From the NCBI RefSeq assembly GCF_013761175.1, contig NZ_JACDUR010000005.1:592970-656969 (forward strand): DNA of 64,000 bases, written 5' to 3'. The DNA is from Nonomuraea soli. GTDB taxonomy: Bacteria > Actinomycetota > Actinomycetes > Streptosporangiales > Streptosporangiaceae. The notes under the pieces are model-generated. The model was given only the letters and a program-made list of their open reading frames with translations. It was not told the origin of the DNA and made no database searches. The stretch's first letter is position 1. Each line of letters starts with the position of its first letter. The position numbers and the translations under genes are program-made. Positions 53,034-61,634 of the stretch are shown here, one piece after another.

Positions 53034-54128
53034 TCAGTCGACGCGCACCTGATCATTGTCACCATCGGACAGGAAACGCGCCAGCGCCCGCCCCTCCTCG
53101 GCGACGGCATCACGATCGGCCGCCGGCAGGCTCCCCAATGGCGTGACCACCACCCCAGAACCCCCCTCGACGGTCCAGGTCGCGGCGACCCTGCCATCGA
53201 CCAGCACCACCCGAGCCCCCGCCACCGACAACCCCCGATGCTCGTCGTCGATGATCCGGCTCCGATCATCGAAACCCAGAATCACGTTGTCGAAAGCAGG
53301 CAGGAACCGCACCGGCGCCGGCGTGTCCGGATCCGGGCGCGGCGCATCGGGCAGATCCAGCAACTCCCGCCCCCGCTGATCCCGGAACGACACGAGCTCA
53401 GGCCGTACCGCCTTCACCGCCGCCGGCAGACCGGCCAGACCGCACCAGGCGCGCAGGTCGGCCGAAGCCGCCGGGCCGTACGCGGCCAGATACCGCCGCA
53501 CCAGCGCCTCCCCCACCGCGTCCGGCCCGTCGGCGGCGAGCGGATCGGCCTCGCGCCCGAGCCACGACGACAGCAGCACGTTGCGCACCCCCGCCTTCGC
53601 CCGCCACACCCCGCGCGGCGGCAACTGCACCATCGGGATGAGGGCGGCGACGACCATCTCCCCCAGCACCCGGGCCCCCGCCGACGGCCACCGGTCGGCG
53701 AGCGCCCGCCCGATCTCCCCCATCGACCGCGGCTCGCCGTCGGCCATCAGCTCCCGGCCCGCCGCGAGCAGCTCGTCGAGGTCCACCCCGGCGAGCTCAG
53801 CGCGATAGACCCCGAGCATGCGCTGGCGCAGCATCGCATCGTGGCGGGCACGCCACGCCAGCGTGTCCTCCGCGGTCAGCAGGTGGACGGTGCGCCGCAT
53901 CAGGATGGTCCGCACCACCCTCCGCTCCACGAGCAGCTCCGACAGCTCCTTCGGATCGAAGTCACGCAACCGCGACCACAACCCCACGAAGGGCTCCTGC
54001 GGTTCCTGCGCCTGCAGCCCGCCCAGATGCGCGACGGCGTCACGAACCGAGTGGTCGGCCCGCTCAAGCAGGAACTGCCTCGCCAGCGTCGCGCGGTTGA
54101 GCGTGCGGTTGTCGAGCACGGTCGTCAT
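53034..54128 (-). CDS. Winged-helix HTH_42 protein, AlkZ-like DNA glycosylase candidate (second copy)
   Basis: 364 residues. MTTVLDNRTLNRATLARQFL, HLGGLQAQEPQEPFVGLWSR, RRVVRTILMRRTVHLLTAED and VQLPPRGVWRAKAG align block by block with the protein at 16156. The AlkZ catalytic QxQ is Q39-A-Q41. Unlike the first copy, it is the second gene of an operon with a VOC protein, 7 bp downstream of it, and a WYL regulator diverges from both. ATG 54128 is preferred; the frame is open to 54155. Predicted to excise bulky alkylated purines. Confidence 0.75.
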   Translation of the reverse strand: MTTVLDNRTLNRATLARQFLLERADHSVRDAVAHLGGLQAQEPQEPFVGLWSRLRDFDPKELSELLVERRVVRTILMRRTVHLLTAEDTLAWRARHDAMLRQRMLGVYRAELAGVDLDELLAAGRELMADGEPRSMGEIGRALADRWPSAGARVLGEMVVAALIPMVQLPPRGVWRAKAGVRNVLLSSWLGREADPLAADGPDAVGEALVRRYLAAYGPAASADLRAWCGLAGLPAAVKAVRPELVSFRDQRGRELLDLPDAPRPDPDTPAPVRFLPAFDNVILGFDDRSRIIDDEHRGLSVAGARVVLVDGRVAATWTVEGGSGVVVTPLGSLPAADRDAVAEEGRALARFLSDGDNDQVRVD

Positions 54129-54135
54129 ACGATCA

Positions 54136-54528
54136 TCATCCCGCAACGCTCGCATCGATCACCCAGGTGACGCCGAACCGGTCGGTCAGCATGCCGTACA
54201 CCGGCGCCCACGGCGACGGCCCCAGCGGCTGATGGACACGCGCGCCGTCGGAGAGCCCCTCCCAGTAAGGGACGACCTCCTCCGCCGTCTCCCCGCGCAC
54301 AGAAACGAAGAACGCGTTCTCTCCCCGGCTGTACGGCATGCCGGACGGCACGTCGTACGCCATGACGCGGAACCCGTTCGCGGCGGCCACCTGCCCCCAC
54401 ATCACCAGGTTCTCATCGTCCGCGTGGGGCACCGAAACCAGTTCCCCACCGAACACGGACTGGTAGAAGGCGAGCGCCTCACGAGCGTCCCCACGGAAGT
54501 TCAGATGAGTCACCGAAGCCACAGCCAT
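54136..54528 (-). CDS. VOC-family (PhnB-like) protein
   Basis: 130 residues. HLNFRGDAREALAFYQSVFG, NFRGDA-type opening of the PhnB/3-demethylubiquinone methyltransferase-like VOC branch, then FRVMAYDVPSGMP, ENAFFVSVRGETAEEVVPYW and YGMLTDRFGVTWVID. It binds metal or a small molecule; many homologues are of unknown role and some give resistance to drugs by binding them. ATG 54528 has AGGAGAGA upstream. First gene of a pair with the AlkZ-like protein. Confidence 0.85.
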   Translation of the reverse strand: MAVASVTHLNFRGDAREALAFYQSVFGGELVSVPHADDENLVMWGQVAAANGFRVMAYDVPSGMPYSRGENAFFVSVRGETAEEVVPYWEGLSDGARVHQPLGPSPWAPVYGMLTDRFGVTWVIDASVAG

Positions 54529-54603
54529 GACATCTCTCCTTTGTTCGAGTGGCTCCACACTCGCACCAGAAGAGGACAACTTCTGACCGCTACTCTCCTC
54601 CGT

Positions 54604-55551
54604 ATGCGGACAACCTCGGCCCGGCTCCTGGCACTGCTGTCACTGCTGCAGGCACGACGCGACTGGCCAGGGGCGCTGCTGGCCGAGCGCCTCGACGTCA
54701 GCCCCCGCACCGTCCGCCGCGACGTCGACCGCCTCCGCGACCTCGGCTACCCCATCGCCGCCGTCAAGGGCCCCGACGGCGGCTACCGCCTGGACGCAGG
54801 AGCCCAGCTCCCACCCCTCCTCTTCGACGACGACCAGGCCGTGGCCCTGGCCATCGCGCTCCAGGCCGCCCCCACGACGGGCGCCGCCATCAACAAAACC
54901 GCCGCCAGAGCGCTGGCCACCGTACGGCAGGTCATGCCAGCCCGCCTGCGCCACCGCATCGACGCCCTCCACCTGACCGCCGTCGCCGGACCGCAGGTCG
55001 ACGGCGACGTCCTGCTCTCCCTCGGCACCACCGTCCGAGCGCGGGAGCAGCTCCGCTTCGACTACACCGGCCAGGACCCGCCGCGCCGGGTCGAACCCCA
55101 CCATCTCGTCACCTGGGCGGGCCGCTGGTACCTGGTGGCGTGGGACCTCGACCGCGACGACTGGCGCATCTTCCGAGCCGACCGCATCACCCCGCGCATC
55201 CCCACCGGCCCCCGCTTCACCCCGCGCGAGCTTCCGGGCGGCGACGTGGCCGCCTTCGTGGCCGCCCGCTTCCGCGGCTCCTCCCCCGGCGGCCCGGGCG
55301 GCTGGCCGTGCCGCGGCGAGGTCATCCTCGCCCTGCCCGCCGCCGCCGTCTCGCCGTACATCCGTGACGGCGTCGTGGAGGAACTCGGTCCTGAACGGTG
55401 CCGCCTGGTCGCGGGCTCGTGGTCGTGGATCGGCCTGGCCGCCGACCTCGGCCGCTTCGACGCCGACCTGGAGGTCGTGGGACCGGAGGAGCTCAGGGAG
55501 GCCTTCACCCGCCTGGCCGGGCGATACGCGCGGGCAACCGCCCCCTCGTGA
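54604..55551 (+). CDS. WYL-domain HTH transcriptional regulator (YafY type)
   Basis: 315 residues. N-terminal HTH_11 (RLLALLSLLQARRDWPGALL, LDVSPRTVRRDVDRLRDLGY), middle region, then a WYL domain (LVTWAGRWYLVAWDLDRDDW) and WCX tail (YIRDGVVEELGPE). WYL regulators bind ligands or nucleic acid; PafBC, of this type, drives a DNA-damage response. It is divergent from the VOC/AlkZ pair with 75 bp between, so it probably controls them. It is 12 bp upstream of RidA. Confidence 0.9.
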   Translation: MRTTSARLLALLSLLQARRDWPGALLAERLDVSPRTVRRDVDRLRDLGYPIAAVKGPDGGYRLDAGAQLPPLLFDDDQAVALAIALQAAPTTGAAINKTAARALATVRQVMPARLRHRIDALHLTAVAGPQVDGDVLLSLGTTVRAREQLRFDYTGQDPPRRVEPHHLVTWAGRWYLVAWDLDRDDWRIFRADRITPRIPTGPRFTPRELPGGDVAAFVAARFRGSSPGGPGGWPCRGEVILALPAAAVSPYIRDGVVEELGPERCRLVAGSWSWIGLAADLGRFDADLEVVGPEELREAFTRLAGRYARATAPS

Positions 55552-55563
55552 ACACTGGGGCAC

Positions 55564-55980
55564 ATGACCATCACCAGACTCAACCCCCAGGACCTGCACG
55601 CCACGCCCGGATACAGCCACATCACGATCGCCGAGGCGGGACGCCTGGCCTTCCTCGCCGGGCAGTGCCCCCTCGACCCCAGCGGCACCCTGGTCGGCCC
55701 CGGAGACGTGGACGCGCAGGTCGACCAGGTCGTCGCCAACGCGCTGACCGCGCTCGCCGCGGTCGATGCGCGCCCGGAGCACGTCGTGCGTTCCGTCATC
55801 TACGTGGTCAGCCAGGACTCGCCCGCACTCGGCACGGTCTGGCGGCGGCTCCTCGCCTCGCCGCTGGCCCCGGCCTTCACCTCCGCCAGCACGCTGCTCG
55901 GCGTCGCACAGCTCGGGTTCGCGGGGCAACTCGTCGAACTCGACCTCACCGCCGCACTCCCCCGAGGTGAGATCGAGTGA
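55564..55980 (+). CDS. RidA-family protein
   Basis: 138 residues with the RidA/YjgF fold: HITIAEAGRLAFLAGQCPLD, TALAAVDARPEHVVRSVIYV and LLGVAQLGFAGQLVELDLTA. Canonical RidA deaminates reactive enamines using an Arg in a PARS-type loop; here the equivalent region reads PAFTSASTLLG and lacks that Arg, so it may belong to a Rid subgroup with another activity. It starts 12 bp after the WYL gene. Confidence 0.88.
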   Translation: MTITRLNPQDLHATPGYSHITIAEAGRLAFLAGQCPLDPSGTLVGPGDVDAQVDQVVANALTALAAVDARPEHVVRSVIYVVSQDSPALGTVWRRLLASPLAPAFTSASTLLGVAQLGFAGQLVELDLTAALPRGEIE

Positions 55981-56081
55981 CCTCCGTGACCTTTCCCTGA
56001 CCCACCGCTACCCTCTTGATGACCATGTGATGCGGCCCGACGGGCTTCCGTGTTCGTACGGCTGACGCCGGAGCGGATAGG

Positions 56082-56119
56082 CCCCCACCCGCACGAGTCC
56101 TTCTCGTGCTGCCTGGGGG
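56082..56119 (+). promoter_or_regulatory. Leader hairpin that masks the DUF2075 ribosome-binding site
   Basis: Inner stem GCACGAG / CTCGTGC (56091-56097 with 56103-56109, 5-nt loop) and outer stem CCCCCA / TGGGGG (56082-56087 with 56114-56119), joined by a small internal loop. The right arm contains most of the Shine-Dalgarno GGGGGA (56115-56120), 5 nt before the GTG at 56126. Translation would require this stem to open. Confidence 0.6.
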
Positions 56120-56125
56120 AAGTCC

Positions 56126-57982
56126 GTGACGGCGCTGCGGCTGTCTGTCGAGAACCTGCTCGCCTCGCCGAACGAGGCCGCGCTGGTGGAGGTGATCGCC
56201 GAGCACGTGCGCAGGACGACCGGGCGCGGTGTTTCGCCGGCCGAGATCACCTCGTGGCGCCGGAGCCTGCCCGTGCTGGCGCGCGACCTGGCCGACGCCG
56301 GGCTCGGGCAGGTCGAGATGCTCGTCGAGTACAGGCTGCCGCTGACCAGCAAGCGCGCGGACGTGGTGCTGGCCGGCGTGCATCCGCGGACCGGCCGCGA
56401 CTCCTACGTCGTGGTCGAGCTCAAGCAGTGGAGCCGGGCCGAGCCGTCCGAGCTGGGCGAGCACCTGGTGCTGGTCGACGGCGTGGGCGGCGCGGAGCGG
56501 CTGAACCCGGCCGAGCAGGTGCGGCGCTACTGCGAGTACATGGGTGACTTCCTGGGAGTCTTCGCCGGGAACCCGGACGGGCTGCACGGCGTCGCCTACC
56601 TGCACAACGCGATGGACCTGGACGTCGACGGCGTCGCCGACCAGGTCGGCGACGAGCGGGGCCGGCTGTTCACCAAGCAGCGGCGTGGCGAGTTCCTGCG
56701 CTACCTGGGCGAGCGCCTGGCCGACCGGTCCGGCGCGGAGGCGGCCGACCGGCTGCTGGGCAGCCCGGTCGCGCCGAGCAAGCAGCTGATGACCTACGCG
56801 GCCAAGGAGATCCGCGACCGGGAGCAGTTCGTCCTGCTCGATGAGCAACAGGTCGCCTACGAGCTGGTGATGCGCGCCGTGGAGCGGGCGAGGCGGGCCG
56901 ACCACAAGCAGGTCGTCCTGGTGACCGGCGGGCCGGGCAGCGGCAAGAGCGTCATCGCGCTGTCCCTGCTGGGTGAGCTGTTCCGGCAGGGACGTTCCGC
57001 GTTGCACGCCACAGGCTCGCAGTCGTTCACCCAGACCATGCGCCGCTTTCCCGGCCGGGGCAGTACGCGGGTCAAGAACCTGTTCGCCTACTTCAACAGC
57101 TTCACCGACGCCGAGCCGAACGCCCTCGACGTCCTGATCTGCGACGAGGCGCATCGGATCCGTGAGACCTCCACCAACCGGTTCACGCCCGCCGCCAGGC
57201 GGACCGGCCGCAGCCAGCTCGACGAGCTGCTGTCGGCCGCGCGGGTCCCGGTCTTCCTGCTCGACCAGCACCAGGTGGTACGGCCAGGCGAACTGGGCAC
57301 CGCCGACGGCATCGAGCGCTACGCCGCCACCAAGGGTTTCGACGTGCGCCGGGTCGACCTGGACGAGCAGTTCCGGTGCGGCGGCAGCCGGGCTTACGAG
57401 CAGTGGGTGCTGCGCCTGCTCGGCCTGGCAGAAGGCGGTCCCGTCGCGTGGGAAGACGATGACTTCGAGCTGCGCCTCGTCGGCAGCCCTCACGAACTGG
57501 AAGCCGCGCTGCTGGCGCGATCCGGTACGGCCCGCATGACCGCGGGGTTCTGCTGGCCGTGGAGCGAGCCGCGGCCCGACGACACCTTGGTGGACGACGT
57601 GGTCATCGGCGAATGGGCACGTCCGTGGAACGTCAAGAAAGACCGGGCGGTGGGCGACGCCCCGCCCAGCATGTTGTGGGCCAGCGAACCCACCGGATTC
57701 GGGCAGGTCGGCTGCGTGTACACCGCGCAGGGCTTCGAGTACGACTGGAACGGCGTCATCCTCGGCCCCGATCTGTCGGTCCGCGATGGCAGGCTGGTGA
57801 CCGTCCGCAAGGAGAACAGGGACCCGGCGTTCAAGAGCCACAAGACCGTCCCCGACGCCGAGTTCGACACGCTGGTCCGCAATGCCTACAAGGTCCTGCT
57901 CACCAGGGGCATGCGCGGGACCGTGATCTATGCTGTGGATCCGGCCCTCCGTAACCTGCTGGCCCAGCTCATCCGGCGCTGA
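56126..57982 (+). CDS. DUF2075 SF1-type helicase with N-terminal PD-(D/E)XK-like nuclease
   Basis: 618 residues. The N-terminal ~150 residues look like a restriction-type nuclease fold: RADVVLAGVHP … SYVVVELKQWSRA gives the D and E-x-K of PD-(D/E)XK (Asp ~77, Glu-Leu-Lys ~98-100). The helicase part has Walker A VTGGPGSGKSVIALSLLGEL (~269), Walker B VLICDEAHRI, DEQFRCGGS and VYTAQGFEYDWNGVIL (motifs V-VI). DUF2075 proteins include domains of phage-defence and Schlafen-like systems. GTG 56126. It could be a single-gene antiphage or DNA-processing protein, but no defence partner is next to it. Confidence 0.85.
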   Translation: MTALRLSVENLLASPNEAALVEVIAEHVRRTTGRGVSPAEITSWRRSLPVLARDLADAGLGQVEMLVEYRLPLTSKRADVVLAGVHPRTGRDSYVVVELKQWSRAEPSELGEHLVLVDGVGGAERLNPAEQVRRYCEYMGDFLGVFAGNPDGLHGVAYLHNAMDLDVDGVADQVGDERGRLFTKQRRGEFLRYLGERLADRSGAEAADRLLGSPVAPSKQLMTYAAKEIRDREQFVLLDEQQVAYELVMRAVERARRADHKQVVLVTGGPGSGKSVIALSLLGELFRQGRSALHATGSQSFTQTMRRFPGRGSTRVKNLFAYFNSFTDAEPNALDVLICDEAHRIRETSTNRFTPAARRTGRSQLDELLSAARVPVFLLDQHQVVRPGELGTADGIERYAATKGFDVRRVDLDEQFRCGGSRAYEQWVLRLLGLAEGGPVAWEDDDFELRLVGSPHELEAALLARSGTARMTAGFCWPWSEPRPDDTLVDDVVIGEWARPWNVKKDRAVGDAPPSMLWASEPTGFGQVGCVYTAQGFEYDWNGVILGPDLSVRDGRLVTVRKENRDPAFKSHKTVPDAEFDTLVRNAYKVLLTRGMRGTVIYAVDPALRNLLAQLIRR

Positions 57983-58017
57983 CTCGAAAAGTTCCGCTAC
58001 CGCCTGGAGACACCGCC

Positions 58018-58893
58018 TTGTCGCTCCGACCCCCCGTCGATCCCACGCTGGCCCGGCGGCTGGTGGACACCCAGTTCCCGCAGTGGTCAAGGCTACCGCT
58101 CACCCTCGTGGAGCCCGGCGGCTCCGACCACATGATCTTCCGCCTCGGCGACGAGCTGGCCGTACGGCTGCCGCGTCACGCGGGCGCGATCGAGCAGGCC
58201 GCCAAGGAGCTGGAGTGGTTGCCCCGGATCGCCCCGCATCTCCCGCTGGCCATCCCCGTCCCGGTCGCCGTGGGAGAGCCCGATTTCGGCTACCCGTGGA
58301 GATGGGCGGTGTCACGCTGGCTGGACGGAGAGGTGGCGACCGTCGAGCTGCTGGGCGACTCCGACGAGGCGGCCGTCGCGCTGGCCGCCTTCCTGAAAGC
58401 GCTCCAGGAGCTGCCGCCGAGCGACAAGGAACTGCTCGACGCGCCGCTGTCCGTGCGCGACCGGGCGACGCGGGCCGCGATCGCGCGGGTGGACGGCGTC
58501 TTCGACGGCAAGGCCATGACCGCGTTGTGGGACGCCGCTCTGGAGGCGCCCGCGTGGGACCGGCCGCCGGTGTGGTTCCACGGCGACTTCCACACCGGCA
58601 ACCTGCTGACCACCGGCGGCGTGCTGAGCGCGGTCATCGACTTCGGAGGCCTGGGTGTCGGCGACCCGGCCTGCGACATGATCATCGCCTACACGCTCAT
58701 GTCGGCGCGCAGCCGTACGGCCTTCCGCGAGCGGCTGGAGGTGGACGAGGCGACGTGGCTGCGCGGACGCGGCTGGGCTCTCGCGACCGGGCTGAACGCC
58801 TACACCGCCTACGCCGCCGAGAACCCCCGCGTCGCCGAGCAGACCACCCGGCAGATCAGGCAGGCGCTCACCCCGGAGAATTCTCCTTTGTGA
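58018..58893 (+). CDS. Aminoglycoside phosphotransferase-family kinase
   Basis: 291 residues. PGGSDHMIFRLGDELAVRLP is the ATP lysine region, FPWRWAVSRWLDGE-like linker, then HGDFHTGNLL (catalytic) and VIDFGGLGVGDPACDMII (metal Asp). It phosphorylates a small hydroxyl substrate; actinobacterial members act on many compounds including macrolides (MphB-like) or primary metabolites. TTG start with GGAGA upstream. 35 bp after DUF2075, so possibly in the same transcript. Confidence 0.88.
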   Translation: MSLRPPVDPTLARRLVDTQFPQWSRLPLTLVEPGGSDHMIFRLGDELAVRLPRHAGAIEQAAKELEWLPRIAPHLPLAIPVPVAVGEPDFGYPWRWAVSRWLDGEVATVELLGDSDEAAVALAAFLKALQELPPSDKELLDAPLSVRDRATRAAIARVDGVFDGKAMTALWDAALEAPAWDRPPVWFHGDFHTGNLLTTGGVLSAVIDFGGLGVGDPACDMIIAYTLMSARSRTAFRERLEVDEATWLRGRGWALATGLNAYTAYAAENPRVAEQTTRQIRQALTPENSPL

Positions 58894-58928
58894 CATGAGA
58901 TGGAACGTCATGCCACGCCCGTGAGGGC

Positions 58929-61616
58929 ATGCGTTCCTTATCTCTCAGGTCACTAGTGGCCGTGGCGCTGATCGGCGCGTTCGTGGGCGTTCCCGCCCCG
59001 GCCCAGGCCGCATCTCCCATCGAAACCGAGATCTCCGTGCTCAAGGAAGAGCTGAACCGGGTGATCGAGGTGCAACAGCAGGGTCCTGCTCCCATGGATG
59101 ACCAGGTCGCCGCCTCCATGAAGAAGAGCGTGGAGAAGGCCCAGTCCGCAGAGCCGTGTGAGTCAGCCGACGGGCTGCTGTCTTTCGCACAGCTCGCCCG
59201 TGAGCAGGTGCGGGTCCTGCAGGAGGTGATCGGCAAGGGGGGCTGGAATGCCGATCAGCTCGCCCAGCTCAACGCCGCCCGCAACGGCCTGGACAAGCTC
59301 GGACGGCAGGCGGGGGCCATCCGCGCGCGGGTCTTCACCGAGCTGAAGGAGTGCGAGGGCCCGCTCGACTTCTACGTGGATCCCGACCGCGCCAAGCCTC
59401 CGATGGACAAACTCCCCGATGATCGTCCTCTGGCCAGCCTCACCGGCTCCGACGGCACCCCGATGGACTTCGTCGCCGACGAACTGGTCGTCACCACGTC
59501 GAACCAGTCCGAGCTGGACGCCGTCGTCGCCAGGTGGAACGGCAAGGTCGTGAACAAGGTGGAACAGGGCGACCTCAACCACTACCTGGTCAAGATCGAA
59601 ACCAGTGCCGCCCGGCCCGACCAGCTGAGCGACGCGCTGAAGGCGCTCAATCCGGACAAGAGCAAGGCCGAGTCCGTGGCGGTGTCCAGCCGCGAGGGCC
59701 TGGAACTGCTCGCGGCCGCCGCCACGACAGAGAAGGCCGCCGTCAACTGGGTGAGCAAGGACGACGACATCCCCAACGGCAGCACGCCGGAGGCTCAGCA
59801 GGGGCCGCCCGGCCACAGCTCGGGGAGTTACAACCGGAACTCCTTCAGCTGGCGATACCTCCAGTCAGGCAGCACGCAGGACATCGGCGTGCCCGCCGCG
59901 TGGCAGTTGCTCGGCTCGGTCGGCAAGCTGAACAACAAGGTCAAGATGGCCGTACTCGACCGCGCCTTCACCACCAGCGTCGATCATCCGTCCTCGACCA
60001 CCTTCACCACCTCGGTGCCAGGTGTGAGCCCGAGCTTTCAATTCCCCGGATCGACACCGTGGCACGGCGTCAAGATCCTTGACTCGATGGCCGCCGTTCC
60101 CGGCAACTCCGTCGGTACGGCAGGCACGGCAGGCCCGGTGGCCCGCCCGACCGGCATATGGACCACCGGCGACTTCTTCTACATGATGGTCGCGCTCGGC
60201 CAGGCGGCCGCCGGCGGCAACAAGATCGTCAGCATCAGCCAGCGAACCGAGGTGCCGTGGTTCCTGTCGTGGAGCGTCCTGCCCTTCGACCGCTTCACCG
60301 CGTGGATCACGAACATCAACAACATCCTGATCTTCGCGTCAGCGGGCAATGAGGGAAACGACGTCGACGCCACCACCGGCGTGTTCGTCAAGTGGGAGAA
60401 GACCTGGCACACCCCGTGCGAGAACGCCGGAGTGATCTGCGTCGGCGGCCTCGCCCACAACTCGCTGAACCGTCACGCGAACTCCAACTACGGAAGCGAG
60501 GACGTCAACATCTACGCTCCGTACACCGTGCTGGCCGGTCCGAACCCGGACAGTCCCAACCCGAATGTCGCGACCGAGATCCACGGGACCAGCTACGCCA
60601 CGCCGTACACCGCGGGGGTCGCAGCGCTGCTCATTTCGGCGGACCCGGCCCAGAACATCGACACGATCGAGAACATCCTGCTCGACACCATGCGCCTGAG
60701 CCCCGACGGCAAGGTCAAGAGAAAGGTCGTCCACGCGCTGGGCGCGGTCCAGGAGGCTCTACCGCCCACGGTCAAGATCAACACTCCGCTGAACGGTGAG
60801 ACGCTGTCGGCGCACATTCCCGCCTCGTTCACGGCATCCGTGTTCGGCGACGGCAACGGGCAGCCCACGATCACCTGGCGGCGAGGCGGTGTGGTCATCG
60901 GCACGGGCCCGCAGATCCAGGCGACGGTTCCGGCCGGAACCCATACGATCACCGCGACCGCCGCCTTCACCAACGGGGTCACGGCCGTGGACCAGGTCAC
61001 GGCGACCTGGGCGGACCACGTGCCGGACGTGAAGGTCACCGGCCCCAAGTCGCCGACCACGACACCCACCTTCGACCAGTCCGAACTGATCCCGTTCCAC
61101 TCCACCAGCCTGGACGACCTGGGACCGCTGGCTGAAAGCTCGATGAAGTGGTATCTCGACAACGCCACCACACCCTTCGCGACCGGACACAACCCGACCG
61201 TCAACACCGGCGCCGCCGTGGGCGCCCACACGGTGACCCTCAAGGGCTGCGACCCGGTCAACCAGTGCGATCAGGAGACCATCCCCATCGCCATCCAGCC
61301 GGACGGCGCCAACAAACCACCGGTGGTCAAGGTGACCAGCCCGGCGAACGGCGCGCTCCTCTGGGTCAACGGAAATGACGCCACAGGCTGGTACCACGAG
61401 CTGACACTCAACGGCACCGCCACCGACCCCGAAGGCAACCCGGTCACCGTGAAGTGGTTCGACAACGGTGTCCAGATCTCCGACACGCTCCAGCCGACCG
61501 TCAGGCTCAAGGGCGGCTGTGGCTCCTCCACCCACAACCTCACCCTGCGAGCGACCGACAACGCGGGCATCTCCCGCCAGGACCAGGTGACTGTCACGGT
61601 CTCCCTGATCTGCTGA
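58929..61616 (+). CDS. Secreted subtilisin-like (S8) serine protease with long pro-region and Ig-like domains
   Basis: 895 residues. Signal peptide (LVAVALIGAFVGVPAPAQA), then a ~280-residue helical pro-region, then a divergent S8 domain: Asp in KMAVLDRAF (~343), His in PWHGVKILDSMAA (~377), Asn in FASAGNEGNDVD, Ser in HGTSYATPYTAGVAALL (~554). The Asp and His motifs depart from the usual DTG and HGT. The last ~270 residues are Ig-like repeats (KINTPLNGETLSAHIPASFT, KVTSPANGALLWV). It probably degrades external protein or remodels the envelope. The pro-region ends near the serine domain and could hold it inactive. Confidence 0.85.
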   Translation: MRSLSLRSLVAVALIGAFVGVPAPAQAASPIETEISVLKEELNRVIEVQQQGPAPMDDQVAASMKKSVEKAQSAEPCESADGLLSFAQLAREQVRVLQEVIGKGGWNADQLAQLNAARNGLDKLGRQAGAIRARVFTELKECEGPLDFYVDPDRAKPPMDKLPDDRPLASLTGSDGTPMDFVADELVVTTSNQSELDAVVARWNGKVVNKVEQGDLNHYLVKIETSAARPDQLSDALKALNPDKSKAESVAVSSREGLELLAAAATTEKAAVNWVSKDDDIPNGSTPEAQQGPPGHSSGSYNRNSFSWRYLQSGSTQDIGVPAAWQLLGSVGKLNNKVKMAVLDRAFTTSVDHPSSTTFTTSVPGVSPSFQFPGSTPWHGVKILDSMAAVPGNSVGTAGTAGPVARPTGIWTTGDFFYMMVALGQAAAGGNKIVSISQRTEVPWFLSWSVLPFDRFTAWITNINNILIFASAGNEGNDVDATTGVFVKWEKTWHTPCENAGVICVGGLAHNSLNRHANSNYGSEDVNIYAPYTVLAGPNPDSPNPNVATEIHGTSYATPYTAGVAALLISADPAQNIDTIENILLDTMRLSPDGKVKRKVVHALGAVQEALPPTVKINTPLNGETLSAHIPASFTASVFGDGNGQPTITWRRGGVVIGTGPQIQATVPAGTHTITATAAFTNGVTAVDQVTATWADHVPDVKVTGPKSPTTTPTFDQSELIPFHSTSLDDLGPLAESSMKWYLDNATTPFATGHNPTVNTGAAVGAHTVTLKGCDPVNQCDQETIPIAIQPDGANKPPVVKVTSPANGALLWVNGNDATGWYHELTLNGTATDPEGNPVTVKWFDNGVQISDTLQPTVRLKGGCGSSTHNLTLRATDNAGISRQDQVTVTVSLIC

Positions 61617-61634
61617 AACCCGGCCCTCGCATGA

